A stretch of 49,862 nt of DNA, taken from NCBI GenBank assembly GCA_902826155.1, contig CADEDU010000055.1:1-49862 (forward strand), written 5' to 3'. The DNA comes from an uncultured beta proteobacterium (GTDB taxonomy: Bacteria; Pseudomonadota; Gammaproteobacteria; Burkholderiales; SG8-39). The position numbers and the translations under genes were made by a program. Positions 33,005-41,571 of the stretch are shown here, one piece after another (the stretch's first letter is position 1; every line of letters begins with the position of its first letter). Below the pieces are notes generated by a model, which saw only the letters and a list, made by a program, of their open reading frames with translations, was not told where the DNA came from and ran no database searches.

Positions 33005-33844
33005 CTACTTGATGACGCGCGTTGCGCTCCAGGTTACCGAATCAGTGCCGGCGCGCGCCGTGCCTTCCATCTTGTCACCCGACACCTTGCCCACGAAGTC
33101 GCGTGACACGCCGTTCGCGTCGACCATGGTGAAGCTGATCTGATCGCCCCACAGGCGCACTTCGCGCAGTCCGGCCTTGATGTTGCTGCCCATCTCGACG
33201 GTGGCCCGCGTGATGCGCTGATAGGTCTGCTCGAGCGCGAGTTCCGCGCCTGGCACGCCCGGGCCCTGAAAACGCCAGGAGCCCTGCACTTTCGCCGGGA
33301 CGATCCACAGATAGGCCGGCCGGAAATCGAAGTAGGAGGTTTCGTCGGGCTGCCAGTCGTCCATGGTGAATTGATGCGACACCAGACGCGTTCCCGGCTT
33401 CATATCCAGCAGCTTCGGCCGCAGTTTCAGGTTCAGCCCGGGCAGCAGATACATCGTGATGACGGTGGCCTTCGAGAAGTCCGATTCGAAAATGTCGGCC
33501 TTCATGAAGGTGGCTTTGCCCGATACGCCGGCGCTTTGCGCTGCGGCCTGCGAGAGCTTCACCATGTCGGGGTTGTACTCGATGCCCATCGCGGTCGCCC
33601 CGCGCTTGGCGGCGGCGATCACCGTGCGGCCGTCGCCTGAACCCAGGTCGAAGACGACATCGGACGACCGCACCTGCGCCATCGTCAGCATTCTCTCGAC
33701 CAGTTGATCCGGCGTGGGCACCCACACGACGTCTTTGCCCGCCTGCCCGACGCTTGGCTTGTACTCGCTGGACTGGGCCAGCACCGCGCCGGTGGTCAAC
33801 AACGTCGCGCTCAAGCAGACTGCGGCGATTCGGCGAAACAGCAT
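33005..33844 (-). CDS. Exported SAM-methyltransferase-like protein A
   Basis: This 279-residue protein combines a Sec signal peptide (ending GAVLAQ, residue 24) with a class I methyltransferase domain. The domain starts VPTPDQLVERML and has the SAM motif VVFDLGSGDGRTVI (about 63-76), GIEYNP for the ribose-binding acid, and YLLPGLNLKLRPKLL. The sequence order recalls the FAM173-type lysine methyltransferases. The C-terminal 100 residues form an extra domain ending ATRVIK. A methyltransferase outside the cytoplasm would lack SAM, so either export is misread or the fold does another job. AAGGAGAG precedes the ATG at 33844. A paralogue lies at 35710-36615, and the two share the C-terminal domain pattern. 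Confidence 0.83.
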   Translation of the reverse strand: MLFRRIAAVCLSATLLTTGAVLAQSSEYKPSVGQAGKDVVWVPTPDQLVERMLTMAQVRSSDVVFDLGSGDGRTVIAAAKRGATAMGIEYNPDMVKLSQAAAQSAGVSGKATFMKADIFESDFSKATVITMYLLPGLNLKLRPKLLDMKPGTRLVSHQFTMDDWQPDETSYFDFRPAYLWIVPAKVQGSWRFQGPGVPGAELALEQTYQRITRATVEMGSNIKAGLREVRLWGDQISFTMVDANGVSRDFVGKVSGDKMEGTARAGTDSVTWSATRVIK

Positions 33845-33890
33845 AAAGCGCTCTCCTTCCTTTGCTTTGAATGAATCGAGCCCGGCCGCG

Positions 33891-34550
33891 CTAGCGATCG
33901 CCCGCCAGCGGCCAGCCCGGACGCTTGATCTCGAACACCCGCTCGATGACCGCGTAGTCCAGGTACCCCAGACGCGCGATCGGCATGGCACGGGTAATGT
34001 CGACACGGCCATTGTCGATCAGTTGCTCGTCGATGTGGATCCCGACTACACGGCCGATGGTCATCGTGTTCTGTTCCCCGGTCTTCTCGTCGCCGGGCAA
34101 CTCGACGAACTTCTCCAGCTTGCACTCCAGATGCACCGGCGACTGTTTCACTCGCGGGGGCTTCACGATCTGCGACGGCAGCGGGTCGAGTCCCACTGCT
34201 TCAAATTCGTTCACCTCGCGCGGCGCCGGTGCCGAGCTGTCGTTCATCTGCGTACGCAGCGACCAGGTGGCGAGGTTGGCAACGAACTCACCGGTCTCGC
34301 GCACGTTCTTGAGCGAATCCTTGTCGCCGCCGGCGGCCAGGTGGCTGCCATTGGCGCCGAAGAACACCATCGGCGGGCGCGATGACACCGCGTTGAAAAA
34401 CGAAAACGGCGCGAGGTTGACCACCCCGTGCGCGTCGATCGAACTGATCCAGCCGATCGGACGCGGTGCCACCAGCGCCAGAAACGGATTGTGCTTGAGC
34501 CCGAAGTCCTTGAAGCCCGGGCCGCCACCGTCGGTGCGAAAGAAGATCAA
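33891..34550 (-). CDS. Flavin reductase-like FMN-binding protein (TTG start)
   Basis: This 219-residue protein is a split-barrel flavin reductase of the DIM6/NTAB type, which reduces or carries FMN/FAD for a flavin-dependent oxygenase. ALVAPRPIGWISSID, NLAPFSFFNAVSSRPP and NVRETGEFVANLAT are family signatures. The only start that fits is TTG at 34550: an in-frame TAA lies eight codons before it, and AAAGG sits eight bases upstream. It is 46 bases upstream of methyltransferase A. The flavin monooxygenase at 36602-37831 would be a plausible partner, though it is in a different transcription unit. Confidence 0.87.
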   Translation of the reverse strand: MIFFRTDGGGPGFKDFGLKHNPFLALVAPRPIGWISSIDAHGVVNLAPFSFFNAVSSRPPMVFFGANGSHLAAGGDKDSLKNVRETGEFVANLATWSLRTQMNDSSAPAPREVNEFEAVGLDPLPSQIVKPPRVKQSPVHLECKLEKFVELPGDEKTGEQNTMTIGRVVGIHIDEQLIDNGRVDITRAMPIARLGYLDYAVIERVFEIKRPGWPLAGDR

Positions 34551-35036
34551 TCCAAGGGCCTTTGCAGATTAGTTTGAGATGACGCCGGCCGGCCGATCAA
34601 CGATCGCTGCCGGAGCCTGAAAACCCGTGTACTGCCTGGTTAGACGCTGCGCGGAATCCGCGCGTGGATGCGACCGGCAATACCCTTGATCCCCGCACGG
34701 GCGGGCCGCCCGCGAGGCGCGAAAAGTAGACAAGATATGCAAGCACATACTCCGCTTACATTCTTTGCCAGTTCTTGAGTTTCATCGGCGCACTCATCGA
34801 TACGGCTCACGCAAATCGGCGGGCTCGCGACTCGCCGGATCCCCTGTTCGGCCCAGGGTTCAAGAGGGCCGGGATCGTATCACGCGGGATTTACGAGTCG
34901 ATACCTCCAACCACCCCGGTCAGCCCCTAGAATCAGGTCGCCCTGCCCCCCGGAGCCCTCTCGGGCTCGCCGGGTCCGGCAAGCGTGCAGGCGCTTGTCT
35001 CCAGGCATCATTCGAACCAAGAGTAGGAGATTGCAC
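34551..35036. promoter_or_regulatory. 486-base divergent intergenic region
   Basis: No gene is seen between the flavin reductase (minus) and the transglutaminase-like gene (plus). The middle part (about 34720-34790) is notably less GC-rich than its surroundings, as promoters often are. GC-rich near-palindromes occur at about 34651-34665 and 34705-34717. A hairpin at 34953-34968 lies in the likely leader of the plus gene. TAGAAT at 34928-34933 could be a -10, but no -35 fits. Confidence 0.4.
34953..34968 (+). other. Hairpin in the leader of the transglutaminase-like gene
   Basis: GAGCCC and GGGCTC form a perfect six-base stem with a TCTC loop, about 70 bases before the GTG start. It has no T tract, so it is not an evident terminator; it may shape the mRNA leader. 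Confidence 0.35.
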
Positions 35037-35717
35037 GTGGTGAACAAACAAATGGCGAGCCGGCAAGACATCGGTCTCTCGCGCTCGGAGTTCATGCTGC
35101 TCAAGTCGTTGAACTCTCCGTACAAGATTCAGGACTTCATTTCCCGCATCCCGACCAACTTCGAGCCCGAGGGCGACACCTATCTTTCGGTGCGCGAAGT
35201 GCTCAAACAACGGCGCGCGCATTGCATCGAGGCGGCCATGGTCGCAGCCACGGCGTTCTGGGCCAACGGCGAACCGCCGCTCATCATGGACATCCGCGCG
35301 GTGCGCGACGACGACCACGTGATCGCGCTCTATCGCCGCAAGGGGCACTGGGGCGCCATCTCCAAGACCAACAACTGCACGCTGCGCTTTCGCGATCCGG
35401 TCTACCGCTCGCTGCGCGAACTGGCGCTGTCGTTCTTCCACGAGTACTCGAACGAGAAGCGCGAGAAGACCATGCGCGAATACTCGCGCGCCTTCGATCT
35501 GCGGCGGGTCGATCCAAAGTTGTGGGTCACCAATCGAGACAACTGCTGGGAGATCGTCGACATGCTCGACGAGATCCGTCACTACAAACTGGTCGACCCG
35601 GTGCAGGCGCGAATCCTGCGCCGCCTCGAAGGCGTCGAGATGCGCGCGCGCAGCGTGAAGCAGTTCAAGAACCCGTACGCACGGGTACCGTCACGCCCGC
35701 AGCAGCTCGCTATTTAG
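35037..35717 (+). CDS. Transglutaminase-like cysteine-site protein (GTG start)
   Basis: This 226-residue protein resembles the transglutaminase-like fold. The proposed site is RRAHCIEAAMVAA (Cys63), then VRDDDHVIALY (His94) and GHWGAISKTN, where the third residue would be Asn112 rather than the usual Asp. Proteins of this type are mostly uncharacterised; the fold serves peptidases, amidases and non-catalytic roles. No signal peptide is present. The GTG at 35037 has AGGAG seven bases upstream, and the next codon is also GTG. The C-terminal third is rich in Arg/Lys. Its last 8 bases overlap the convergent end of methyltransferase B. Confidence 0.7.
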   Translation: MVNKQMASRQDIGLSRSEFMLLKSLNSPYKIQDFISRIPTNFEPEGDTYLSVREVLKQRRAHCIEAAMVAATAFWANGEPPLIMDIRAVRDDDHVIALYRRKGHWGAISKTNNCTLRFRDPVYRSLRELALSFFHEYSNEKREKTMREYSRAFDLRRVDPKLWVTNRDNCWEIVDMLDEIRHYKLVDPVQARILRRLEGVEMRARSVKQFKNPYARVPSRPQQLAI

Positions 35718-36615
35718 TGGACCGATCGGCGCGGAATCGCACACTGCGCACGCCGTCGGTCGCCACGCCAGTCATGGTGTTGCCGCGCACGAGCGCGTAG
35801 AACGCGCGCTCGCCGGCTTCGCCCGGCAACAGGAAACTGATCCGATCGCCGCGCACGATGGCGTTCTTGATCGACTCGTCCTGCGTGCCGGCAGCGCGCA
35901 CATCGCCTTCGACGCGTTGAAACCGCTGCCGTAGCGACAGCGTCAGCTCGTGCGGTGCGCGCCCTTCCGCAAGCTTGAGCTGCCACATACCGGCTACGCG
36001 CGCCGGCACGATCCACAGCATGCCCTTGGCGTCCTTCTCCTCGGGCGCATCGTCGAGCGTCAACGTTTCATCGGGCTCCCAGCCCTCGATACCGGCCTCA
36101 TATCCAAGGATGCGCGTGCCCGGCCGCAGCGATTGCAGCCGCGGTCGCATCTGTGCGAACGGGACCGGTGCAAGCAGCGCGAACAGCACCGTGGCATCGT
36201 CGAGTGCGACCTGCATCGGATCACCGGCACGAAAGATCACCCGATCGCCTGTGCCTGCTTCAAGCGCGCGCTTGCGGCTGACTTCGACCCGCTGCGCGTC
36301 GCGTTCCACGCCGATCGCGCGCGCGCCGAACTTGGTCGCCGCGACGATCGGGATGCGGCCTTCGCCCGATCCCAATGCCAACACCAGATCGCGCTTGGAC
36401 ACCCGCGCAGCCGTGAGCAGCGCTTCGATCATCGCGTCCGAAGGTCCCGACTCCTTGGGCTCGATCGGCTTGTCTTCGGCAATCGCCGGCACGGGCTCTG
36501 CCGGAGCCTGAGCGAACCCGTCCGGCGCATACGCGACGGTGACACAGACGACCAATGCGCCGACCACCGCGCGCAGCACGGATCCGCGGTCCGATCGCCT
36601 GCTACAACATCGCAT
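35710..36615 (-). CDS. Exported SAM-methyltransferase-like protein B
   Basis: This 301-residue paralogue of protein A has a signal peptide (about residues 11-36, ending GFAQA), a linker rich in Pro and Glu, then a methyltransferase-like domain. The SAM loop reads LVLALGSGEGR (77-87): the acid that begins motif I in protein A (DLGSGDG) is Ala here, so cofactor binding may be lost. GVERDAQRVEVS keeps the second-strand acid. The C-terminal part (WELK-type beta strands ending RADRSTK) matches that of protein A. The ATG at 36615 overlaps the flavin monooxygenase stop by 14 bases, and GGGAGG lies upstream, so it is probably translated from that operon. Confidence 0.78.
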   Translation of the reverse strand: MRCCSRRSDRGSVLRAVVGALVVCVTVAYAPDGFAQAPAEPVPAIAEDKPIEPKESGPSDAMIEALLTAARVSKRDLVLALGSGEGRIPIVAATKFGARAIGVERDAQRVEVSRKRALEAGTGDRVIFRAGDPMQVALDDATVLFALLAPVPFAQMRPRLQSLRPGTRILGYEAGIEGWEPDETLTLDDAPEEKDAKGMLWIVPARVAGMWQLKLAEGRAPHELTLSLRQRFQRVEGDVRAAGTQDESIKNAIVRGDRISFLLPGEAGERAFYALVRGNTMTGVATDGVRSVRFRADRSTK

Positions 36616-37831
36616 TGGCGGGTGATCCTCCCAGTGCGACGGCGCCCCACGCCGAACCCTGTGCATCGAAGCTGAAGCTGATGTGGCCGGCGATCGCATG
36701 GGCGTCGCGGAAGATGCGTTGAATCGGGTAGCGATCGTAGATGCCCATCGCACCGGCCAACTGGTGCAAAGCGTCGACCGCTTCGGTACACAACTGCACT
36801 GCGTACGCCGCATTGCGCTTGTACGCGAGCTTGGTCAGGGGATCGGGAATGCGCCCGGCGCACGCATCCTCCCAGGCGCGATTGCAGTCGGATTTCATCA
36901 ATTGCTCGGCGGTGTGGATCTTCGCTCCGGCCATGGCGACCTTGATCTGGATCGCCTGAAAGTCTCGCATTCTGGCGCTGGTGTAGTTGGTTTCGCGCGA
37001 TCGGATGTGCGCGATCGTGAGTTCCAGCGCCGCCTGCGCGTTGCCCAGCCCCGATGCCCCGGGGAAATAACCCGCGAGCGCCACCAGCGGCACGCGGTAC
37101 AGCGGCCCCGGATTGGTCTTCGCCCCGGGGAAATCGTCGCCGCCGCGGATCGACAGCATCGACAGCGCACGATGCTCGGGGACGAAGATGTCGGTGCCGC
37201 GCACCGATTTGCTGCCGGTGCCGCGCATGCCCATGACATGCCAATCATCGACGATCTCGAATTCCCCGCGTGGCACCAGGCACATGCGGTAGTCGACCGG
37301 CGGACCATCGTCGCGTTCACGAATCGTAGCCGCGAACAGACTCCATGGACTTGGATCGATGCCGCTGCAGAAGTTCCACAAACCGCTGATCACGTAGCCG
37401 CCGTCGACCTTGCGTCCTCGGCCCTGCGGAAACGCGATGCCACCGGCGATGAACGCATCGGGATCCTGACCCCAGACCTCCTGCTGCGCGCGCTCGTCGT
37501 ACATCGCGACCAGCCAGGCATGGTTGGAGAAGTTGTGGTGGATCCAGGAGCTCGACGCGCAGCCCCGACCGATCGCTGCCGGCAGATCGACGATCGCCGG
37601 AAACGGCAATTCCATGCCGCCCCAGCGCTTGGGCATCATGAAGCGAAACAGCCCGGCGGCGCGCATCTCGCGATAGGTTGCCTCGCTCAGGCGGCGGTCG
37701 GCTTCGGCCTGAGCCGCGCGCTCACGCAACGCCGGCACGAGCGCATTGGCGCTAGCGAGCGCCTGATCGATTGTGGTGCCGGCAAACGTGCCGGACGACG
37801 ACGGGGATTTCGAGTCGGTGGCTGTATTCAT
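36602..37831 (-). CDS. Flavin-dependent monooxygenase, acyl-CoA-dehydrogenase fold
   Basis: This 409-residue protein has the acyl-CoA dehydrogenase fold of class D oxygenases such as HsaA, HpaB-like and DszC proteins, which use reduced flavin from a separate reductase to hydroxylate aromatics. YREMRAAGLFRFMMPKRWGG, SSWIHHNFSNHAWL, ISGLWNFCSGID and the helix bundle ending QRIFRDAHAIAGHISF are typical. The catalytic Glu of true dehydrogenases is not evident, in line with the oxygenase group. The ATG at 37831 has a weak SD. It lies 21 bases downstream of the dioxygenase beta-subunit gene. The flavin reductase at 33891 could be its partner (inference). Confidence 0.83.
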   Translation of the reverse strand: MNTATDSKSPSSSGTFAGTTIDQALASANALVPALRERAAQAEADRRLSEATYREMRAAGLFRFMMPKRWGGMELPFPAIVDLPAAIGRGCASSSWIHHNFSNHAWLVAMYDERAQQEVWGQDPDAFIAGGIAFPQGRGRKVDGGYVISGLWNFCSGIDPSPWSLFAATIRERDDGPPVDYRMCLVPRGEFEIVDDWHVMGMRGTGSKSVRGTDIFVPEHRALSMLSIRGGDDFPGAKTNPGPLYRVPLVALAGYFPGASGLGNAQAALELTIAHIRSRETNYTSARMRDFQAIQIKVAMAGAKIHTAEQLMKSDCNRAWEDACAGRIPDPLTKLAYKRNAAYAVQLCTEAVDALHQLAGAMGIYDRYPIQRIFRDAHAIAGHISFSFDAQGSAWGAVALGGSPANAML

Positions 37832-37852
37832 GTGAATCGAGACGGGCCTGCG

Positions 37853-38380
37853 CTACAGACAATAGACATCGACCATGGCCGGCAGATAGTCGTTCTGCAG
37901 CACCACTTTCTTGCGGGCGATGCGCCACTGCGCGTCGATCCTGCGCAGCGCATGCATCGAATAACCGAAGAGCACGAAGGAATTCTTGTGGTGCGGATCG
38001 AACACATGCACCGTCCAGCTCGAGCGCAACTGCATCGCCTCGCCTGCGCTCTCTAACAACTGTACGTTGGCGACGACGTGTGTGGTGCGCCGCAACGGGG
38101 TCGAGGCGGGGGACTTACCCGAACGGATGCGCACGATGCGGTCTTCCAGACCGGCGCGCGAAGCGTAGTAGATGTGCGACAGCTCGGTGCGCGGATCGGC
38201 AGCGAGTGTTTCCTCGGTGCGCCAGGTAGGCACCCAATACTCGCAATCCGGTGCGAACAACGCGAGCCATTCGTCCCAACGCCGCTCATCGAGATACGCG
38301 GCCTCGCGATACAACAGCTCGGCCCCCGTGGCACGCAGCGCGTCTGCCGGCTGTGCGGAAGCAGCGGCGCCGTTCGTCAT
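37853..38380 (-). CDS. Aromatic-ring-hydroxylating dioxygenase beta subunit
   Basis: This 175-residue protein is a SnoaL/NTF2-fold beta subunit of ring-hydroxylating dioxygenases (BphE/BenB-like). LLYREAAYLDERRWDEWLALF, DCEYWVPTW, SHIYYASRAGLEDRIVRI and the C-terminal ARKKVVLQNDYLP follow the family closely. Beta subunits normally support a Rieske alpha subunit, yet none is encoded within the window; the only Rieske protein is the small ferredoxin at 42662. The alpha gene may be elsewhere, or this subunit works alone. The ATG at 38380 is chosen by homology; upstream frame to 38416 is possible. It lies 181 bases after the decarboxylase-like gene. Confidence 0.85.
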   Translation of the reverse strand: MTNGAAASAQPADALRATGAELLYREAAYLDERRWDEWLALFAPDCEYWVPTWRTEETLAADPRTELSHIYYASRAGLEDRIVRIRSGKSPASTPLRRTTHVVANVQLLESAGEAMQLRSSWTVHVFDPHHKNSFVLFGYSMHALRRIDAQWRIARKKVVLQNDYLPAMVDVYCL

Positions 38381-38561
38381 GATGTTCCGGGGCGCGCGAG
38401 TCAGCCGCCCGTCCATCGAGCGTGCCCGGCAGACCGGTCACGCGTCGTCGCGAATACTGTACGAACGAGCACTGCACGAACGAACGCTGAACGAAACTCG
38501 GTCATGTCTGGCCTCGGTGCCGGAAGGAACAATCACCCGCTGCACAAATCTACCATGCAGC

Positions 38562-39545
38562 TCACACCCGGAAGCTGGTAGCGACGTTCGGCGGAAACAG
38601 CTCGTCGACGCTCAGCCGGCGGTGGCACACGCCCTGCTCGTGGCCGAACTGCACGAATGCCTCGAGCGTCCTGCGATTGGGTTCGATGCCGTAGGGGAAC
38701 ACGTCCTCGCCCAGCAGCGCGCGTGTTCTGACCACCGCGTCAGCCATCCACGGCAACGGCACGTGCGAGGCCGCGATCTCGCCGATGCGCGCAAGCGAAC
38801 GTCGCCTGGCTTCGTCGAACGCCTTGAACAGATTCATCGCCACCCACGGATGCGCTTGCAGCACCGGCGTGCGTACCGCGATGACGTGCATGATCGGATA
38901 GATGCCGGTCTTGCGGTAATACGCTTCTTCGTGCGGCCGATAGTCCTCGAACATGCGCACGATGCCGCCTCCCAGGCTTTGCGGCGGACGCGCGGTCAGC
39001 ATCGCGTCGATCTCGCCCGCCTGCAGCATCGCATCGAGCGTCTTGGTCGGCTCGCTACGATAGCGCACGCCCGGGGGTAGTTTGAGTTCGACCTTTTCGA
39101 TGCGCCCCGATTGATTCACACCCGCCTGCACCCATTCGACCGAATCGAGCGGCACGCCGTATTCGTGCACCAGCATGCCGCGCGAGTAGATCGAGGCGGT
39201 CTGCGCCCACTCGGGAATGCCGATGCGCTTGCCTTTGAGCTGGCCCGGATGCGTGAGCGCAGTGCCGCGCTTGACGTAGATCGACGAGTGCCGGAACGCG
39301 CGCGAGACGAACACCGGCAATGCGGTGATGCTGGCGTCGTCCTGCGAACGCAGCGCGATGTACTTGCCCATCGACAGCTCGGAGATGTCCCATTCGCGGT
39401 ACTTGGTGAAGCGGTAGAAGATCTCTTCCAGCTGCAGCCGCAACACGCGCAGCTCGATCCCCTCGGCGCGGACCACGCCGTCGGTGAAATCGCGCACGTG
39501 GTCGTAGCTGTCGGTGGCGATGGTGAGAGTGAGTGGTGTGCTCAT
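38562..39545 (-). CDS. 4,5-dihydroxyphthalate decarboxylase-like protein
   Basis: This 327-residue protein resembles 4,5-dihydroxyphthalate decarboxylase (Pht5), which removes one carboxyl from the ring-dihydroxylated phthalate. The fold is that of periplasmic-binding proteins (NMT1/THI5-like), with LTIATDSYDHVRDFTDG, RHSSIYVKRGT, LKGKRIGIPEW and TASIYSRGMLVHEYG. There is no signal peptide from the ATG at 39545, which supports a cytoplasmic enzyme rather than a receptor. The neighbours (ring-hydroxylating beta subunit, flavin oxygenase, Rieske ferredoxin) fit aromatic-acid breakdown. The SD is weak. Activity on phthalate is an inference; related proteins may act on other diacids. Confidence 0.8.
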   Translation of the reverse strand: MSTPLTLTIATDSYDHVRDFTDGVVRAEGIELRVLRLQLEEIFYRFTKYREWDISELSMGKYIALRSQDDASITALPVFVSRAFRHSSIYVKRGTALTHPGQLKGKRIGIPEWAQTASIYSRGMLVHEYGVPLDSVEWVQAGVNQSGRIEKVELKLPPGVRYRSEPTKTLDAMLQAGEIDAMLTARPPQSLGGGIVRMFEDYRPHEEAYYRKTGIYPIMHVIAVRTPVLQAHPWVAMNLFKAFDEARRRSLARIGEIAASHVPLPWMADAVVRTRALLGEDVFPYGIEPNRRTLEAFVQFGHEQGVCHRRLSVDELFPPNVATSFRV

Positions 39546-39598
39546 GACGAGATCTTCATTCGGGGTTGATTCAGGCAGGCGCCGCACAGCCGAAGCAT

Positions 39599-40648
39599 TC
39601 AGTCGGCCTTGATGCCGGAAGCCCTCACCACTTTGGTCCAGCGTTCCAGTTCGTTTGCGACGAATGCGCGGAACTGCGCCGGCGTTGAACTGGTCGCCTC
39701 TTGTCCCTGGCCGGCCAACAGTTCGCGGTATGCGTTCGAGTCGACGATCCGGCGCACTTCGGCGTTCAGACGCTCGACGATCGGCGACGGTGTGCCTGCA
39801 GGTGCCGAGATGCCGTACCACGAAGTCGTGTCCACCTGCGGGAAGCCCGACTCGGCCAGCGTCGGTACGTCGGGCGCACTCGCCAGGCGCTGCGGACTGG
39901 TCACCGCCAATGCCCGCAACCGACCGGTCTTGACGTGCGGCAGGCTCGACACCAGACCGCCGAAGATCATCTGCGCATCGCCGGCGAGCACCGCCGCGGC
40001 CGCCGGTGCCGAGCCTTTGTACGGCACGTGGACCATCTCGATGCCGGCGGCCAATCGAAACAGTTCAGCGGCCAGATGCAGCGGCGTGCCGTTGCCGGCC
40101 GAGGCATAGTTGATCGAGCCGGGTTTGGCCTTGGCCAGCGCGACCAGTTCGGCAACGTTTTTCGCCGCGAGCGAAGGATGCACGACCAGTCCCTGATAGC
40201 CCTTGGCGAGCAGGCTGATGTGCGCGAACGAAGCGACGGCGTCGTAGGGCACCTTGGCGAGTCCGGGACTCATCGCGAGCGGCCCGGCGAAGGCGAGCAG
40301 CAGCGTGTAGCCATCAGGGGCTGACTTGGCAACCACATCGGTGCCGACGTTGCCACCCGCACCGCCGCGGTTCTCGACGACGACCTGCTGACCCAGCGCG
40401 CTCGACAGTGACTGCGCGATGGTGCGCGCGACCGCATCGTTGCCGCCGCCGGGCGCGGCCGGAACGATGAACTTGATCGGCCTACTCGGATACTCCTGCG
40501 CGACTACGTTGGCGGTACTCAACGTCAGCGCCATCCATGGCATGGCGAATGCAGCCAGGCGGAGGACGCGGGGCCATTGCAGCGACGCACGCGTGGTTGT
40601 CACGCCAACATCCCGCGAACCGGCAATGCGAACGGGTGCGCTGGCCAT
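39599..40648 (-). CDS. Bug/TctC-family receptor beside the TauD gene
   Basis: This 349-residue receptor carries YPSRPIKFIVPAAPGGGNDA, ENRGGAGGNVGTDVVAK and APDGYTLLL, with SAPDVPTLAESGFPQV later. The N-terminal region before the hydrophobic stretch is unusually long (the export signal would end at about residue 51, NVVAQ). A shorter form starting at the GTG of VTTTRASLQ is thus possible. The ATG at 40648 has little SD but lies 17 bases after the TauD stop, so reinitiation is likely. It sits within the aromatic-type cluster and may bring in its substrate. Confidence 0.87.
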   Translation of the reverse strand: MASAPVRIAGSRDVGVTTTRASLQWPRVLRLAAFAMPWMALTLSTANVVAQEYPSRPIKFIVPAAPGGGNDAVARTIAQSLSSALGQQVVVENRGGAGGNVGTDVVAKSAPDGYTLLLAFAGPLAMSPGLAKVPYDAVASFAHISLLAKGYQGLVVHPSLAAKNVAELVALAKAKPGSINYASAGNGTPLHLAAELFRLAAGIEMVHVPYKGSAPAAAAVLAGDAQMIFGGLVSSLPHVKTGRLRALAVTSPQRLASAPDVPTLAESGFPQVDTTSWYGISAPAGTPSPIVERLNAEVRRIVDSNAYRELLAGQGQEATSSTPAQFRAFVANELERWTKVVRASGIKAD

Positions 40649-40665
40649 GTCGTCGGCGCGACCGC

Positions 40666-41532
40666 TCAGAACGGCTTCTCGCCGATGACGGTACAGCGCC
40701 GCATCAGCCGGCGTTCGGACGCATCGAAATCGGTGCGCGCATGCATCGAGCAGCGGTTGTCCCACATCAGCAGATCGCCGAGTTGCCAATGATGGGTGTA
40801 GATCCAATCGCCGCGCTCGGCGTGATCGAACAGGAACGCGAGCGTACGTTCGCTCTCGCCGGGATCGAGCTCGAGGATGCGCTGCGTCATCAGGCGATTG
40901 ACGTATAGCGCCTTGCGCCCGGTTGCCGGGTGGGTGCGAAAGACCGGGTGCACGCAGCGCGGCGCGTCTTCGCTCGCAGCCCCACGAATGGTGGCGGCAT
41001 TGGCGTAGTCGTAGACGTTGAGCGCCGTCATGCCTTGCAGCTTGGTGCGGAGCGACTCGGGCAGCGCGTCGTACGCGGCGTACATGTTGGCGAACAGCGT
41101 GTCGCCGCCGCGCGCAGGAATTTCCATCGCGTACAGCATCGATGCGTTCGCGGGCCGCTCGACGTAGCACTGGTCGGAATGGAACATCATCTCGCCGTCG
41201 GGCAGCGCGCCGATCAACTTGCCGTTCTCGCGGATGTTCGAGATGAACATGATGCTCGGATGATTGCGCGAGTGCCCGTCGTGCTTGTTCAGCACCTTGG
41301 CGAGCGTGCCGAACTGCTCGCCGAAGCGCACCTGATCATCCTCGCTGATGCGCTGTCCGCGGAACAGGATGATGCAGTGCCGGTGCCACGCATCGAGGAT
41401 CGCCGCGAACGTGGCCGGATCGAGCGGATCGCGCAGGTCGACGCCGCAGATCTCCACGCCGATGCGCGGATGCAGCGGAACCATCGCAAGTCCGCGTGCC
41501 GCCTGTATCGCCTGCGCACCCTGCGCCGTCAT
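40666..41532 (-). CDS. TauD/TfdA-family Fe(II)/2-oxoglutarate dioxygenase
   Basis: This 288-residue enzyme belongs to the taurine/2,4-D dioxygenase family, which couples 2-oxoglutarate decarboxylation to hydroxylation of an acid. The iron ligands are FHSDQC (His118, Asp120) and the distal His in DNRCSMHART; the Arg set SERRLMRRC binds 2-oxoglutarate. GVEICGVDLRDPLD is a typical start. Hydroxylation beside a heteroatom often releases sulfite, a phenol or an alcohol. AAGGAGG lies before the ATG at 41532. It stands between two receptor genes (17 and 39 bases), so the pair may import its substrate. Identity as TauD itself is not supported. Confidence 0.9.
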   Translation of the reverse strand: MTAQGAQAIQAARGLAMVPLHPRIGVEICGVDLRDPLDPATFAAILDAWHRHCIILFRGQRISEDDQVRFGEQFGTLAKVLNKHDGHSRNHPSIMFISNIRENGKLIGALPDGEMMFHSDQCYVERPANASMLYAMEIPARGGDTLFANMYAAYDALPESLRTKLQGMTALNVYDYANAATIRGAASEDAPRCVHPVFRTHPATGRKALYVNRLMTQRILELDPGESERTLAFLFDHAERGDWIYTHHWQLGDLLMWDNRCSMHARTDFDASERRLMRRCTVIGEKPF

Positions 41533-41571
41533 CGCCGCCTCCTTGCTTGCTGCCGCCCTGTTTGCCGCGCC

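Noticed and set aside
34573..35036. Small RNA or tRNA gene in the divergent region
   Set aside because: No cloverleaf or conserved tRNA bases could be found; only short palindromes are present.
36683..38056. 457-codon plus-strand frame across the flavin monooxygenase and beta-subunit genes
   Set aside because: It spans two well-supported minus-strand genes and their boundary and shows no domain.
38562..39545. ABC transporter receptor (NMT1/THI5 type)
   Set aside because: No signal peptide and no ABC subunits nearby. Likeness to dihydroxyphthalate decarboxylase and the cluster context favour an enzyme.
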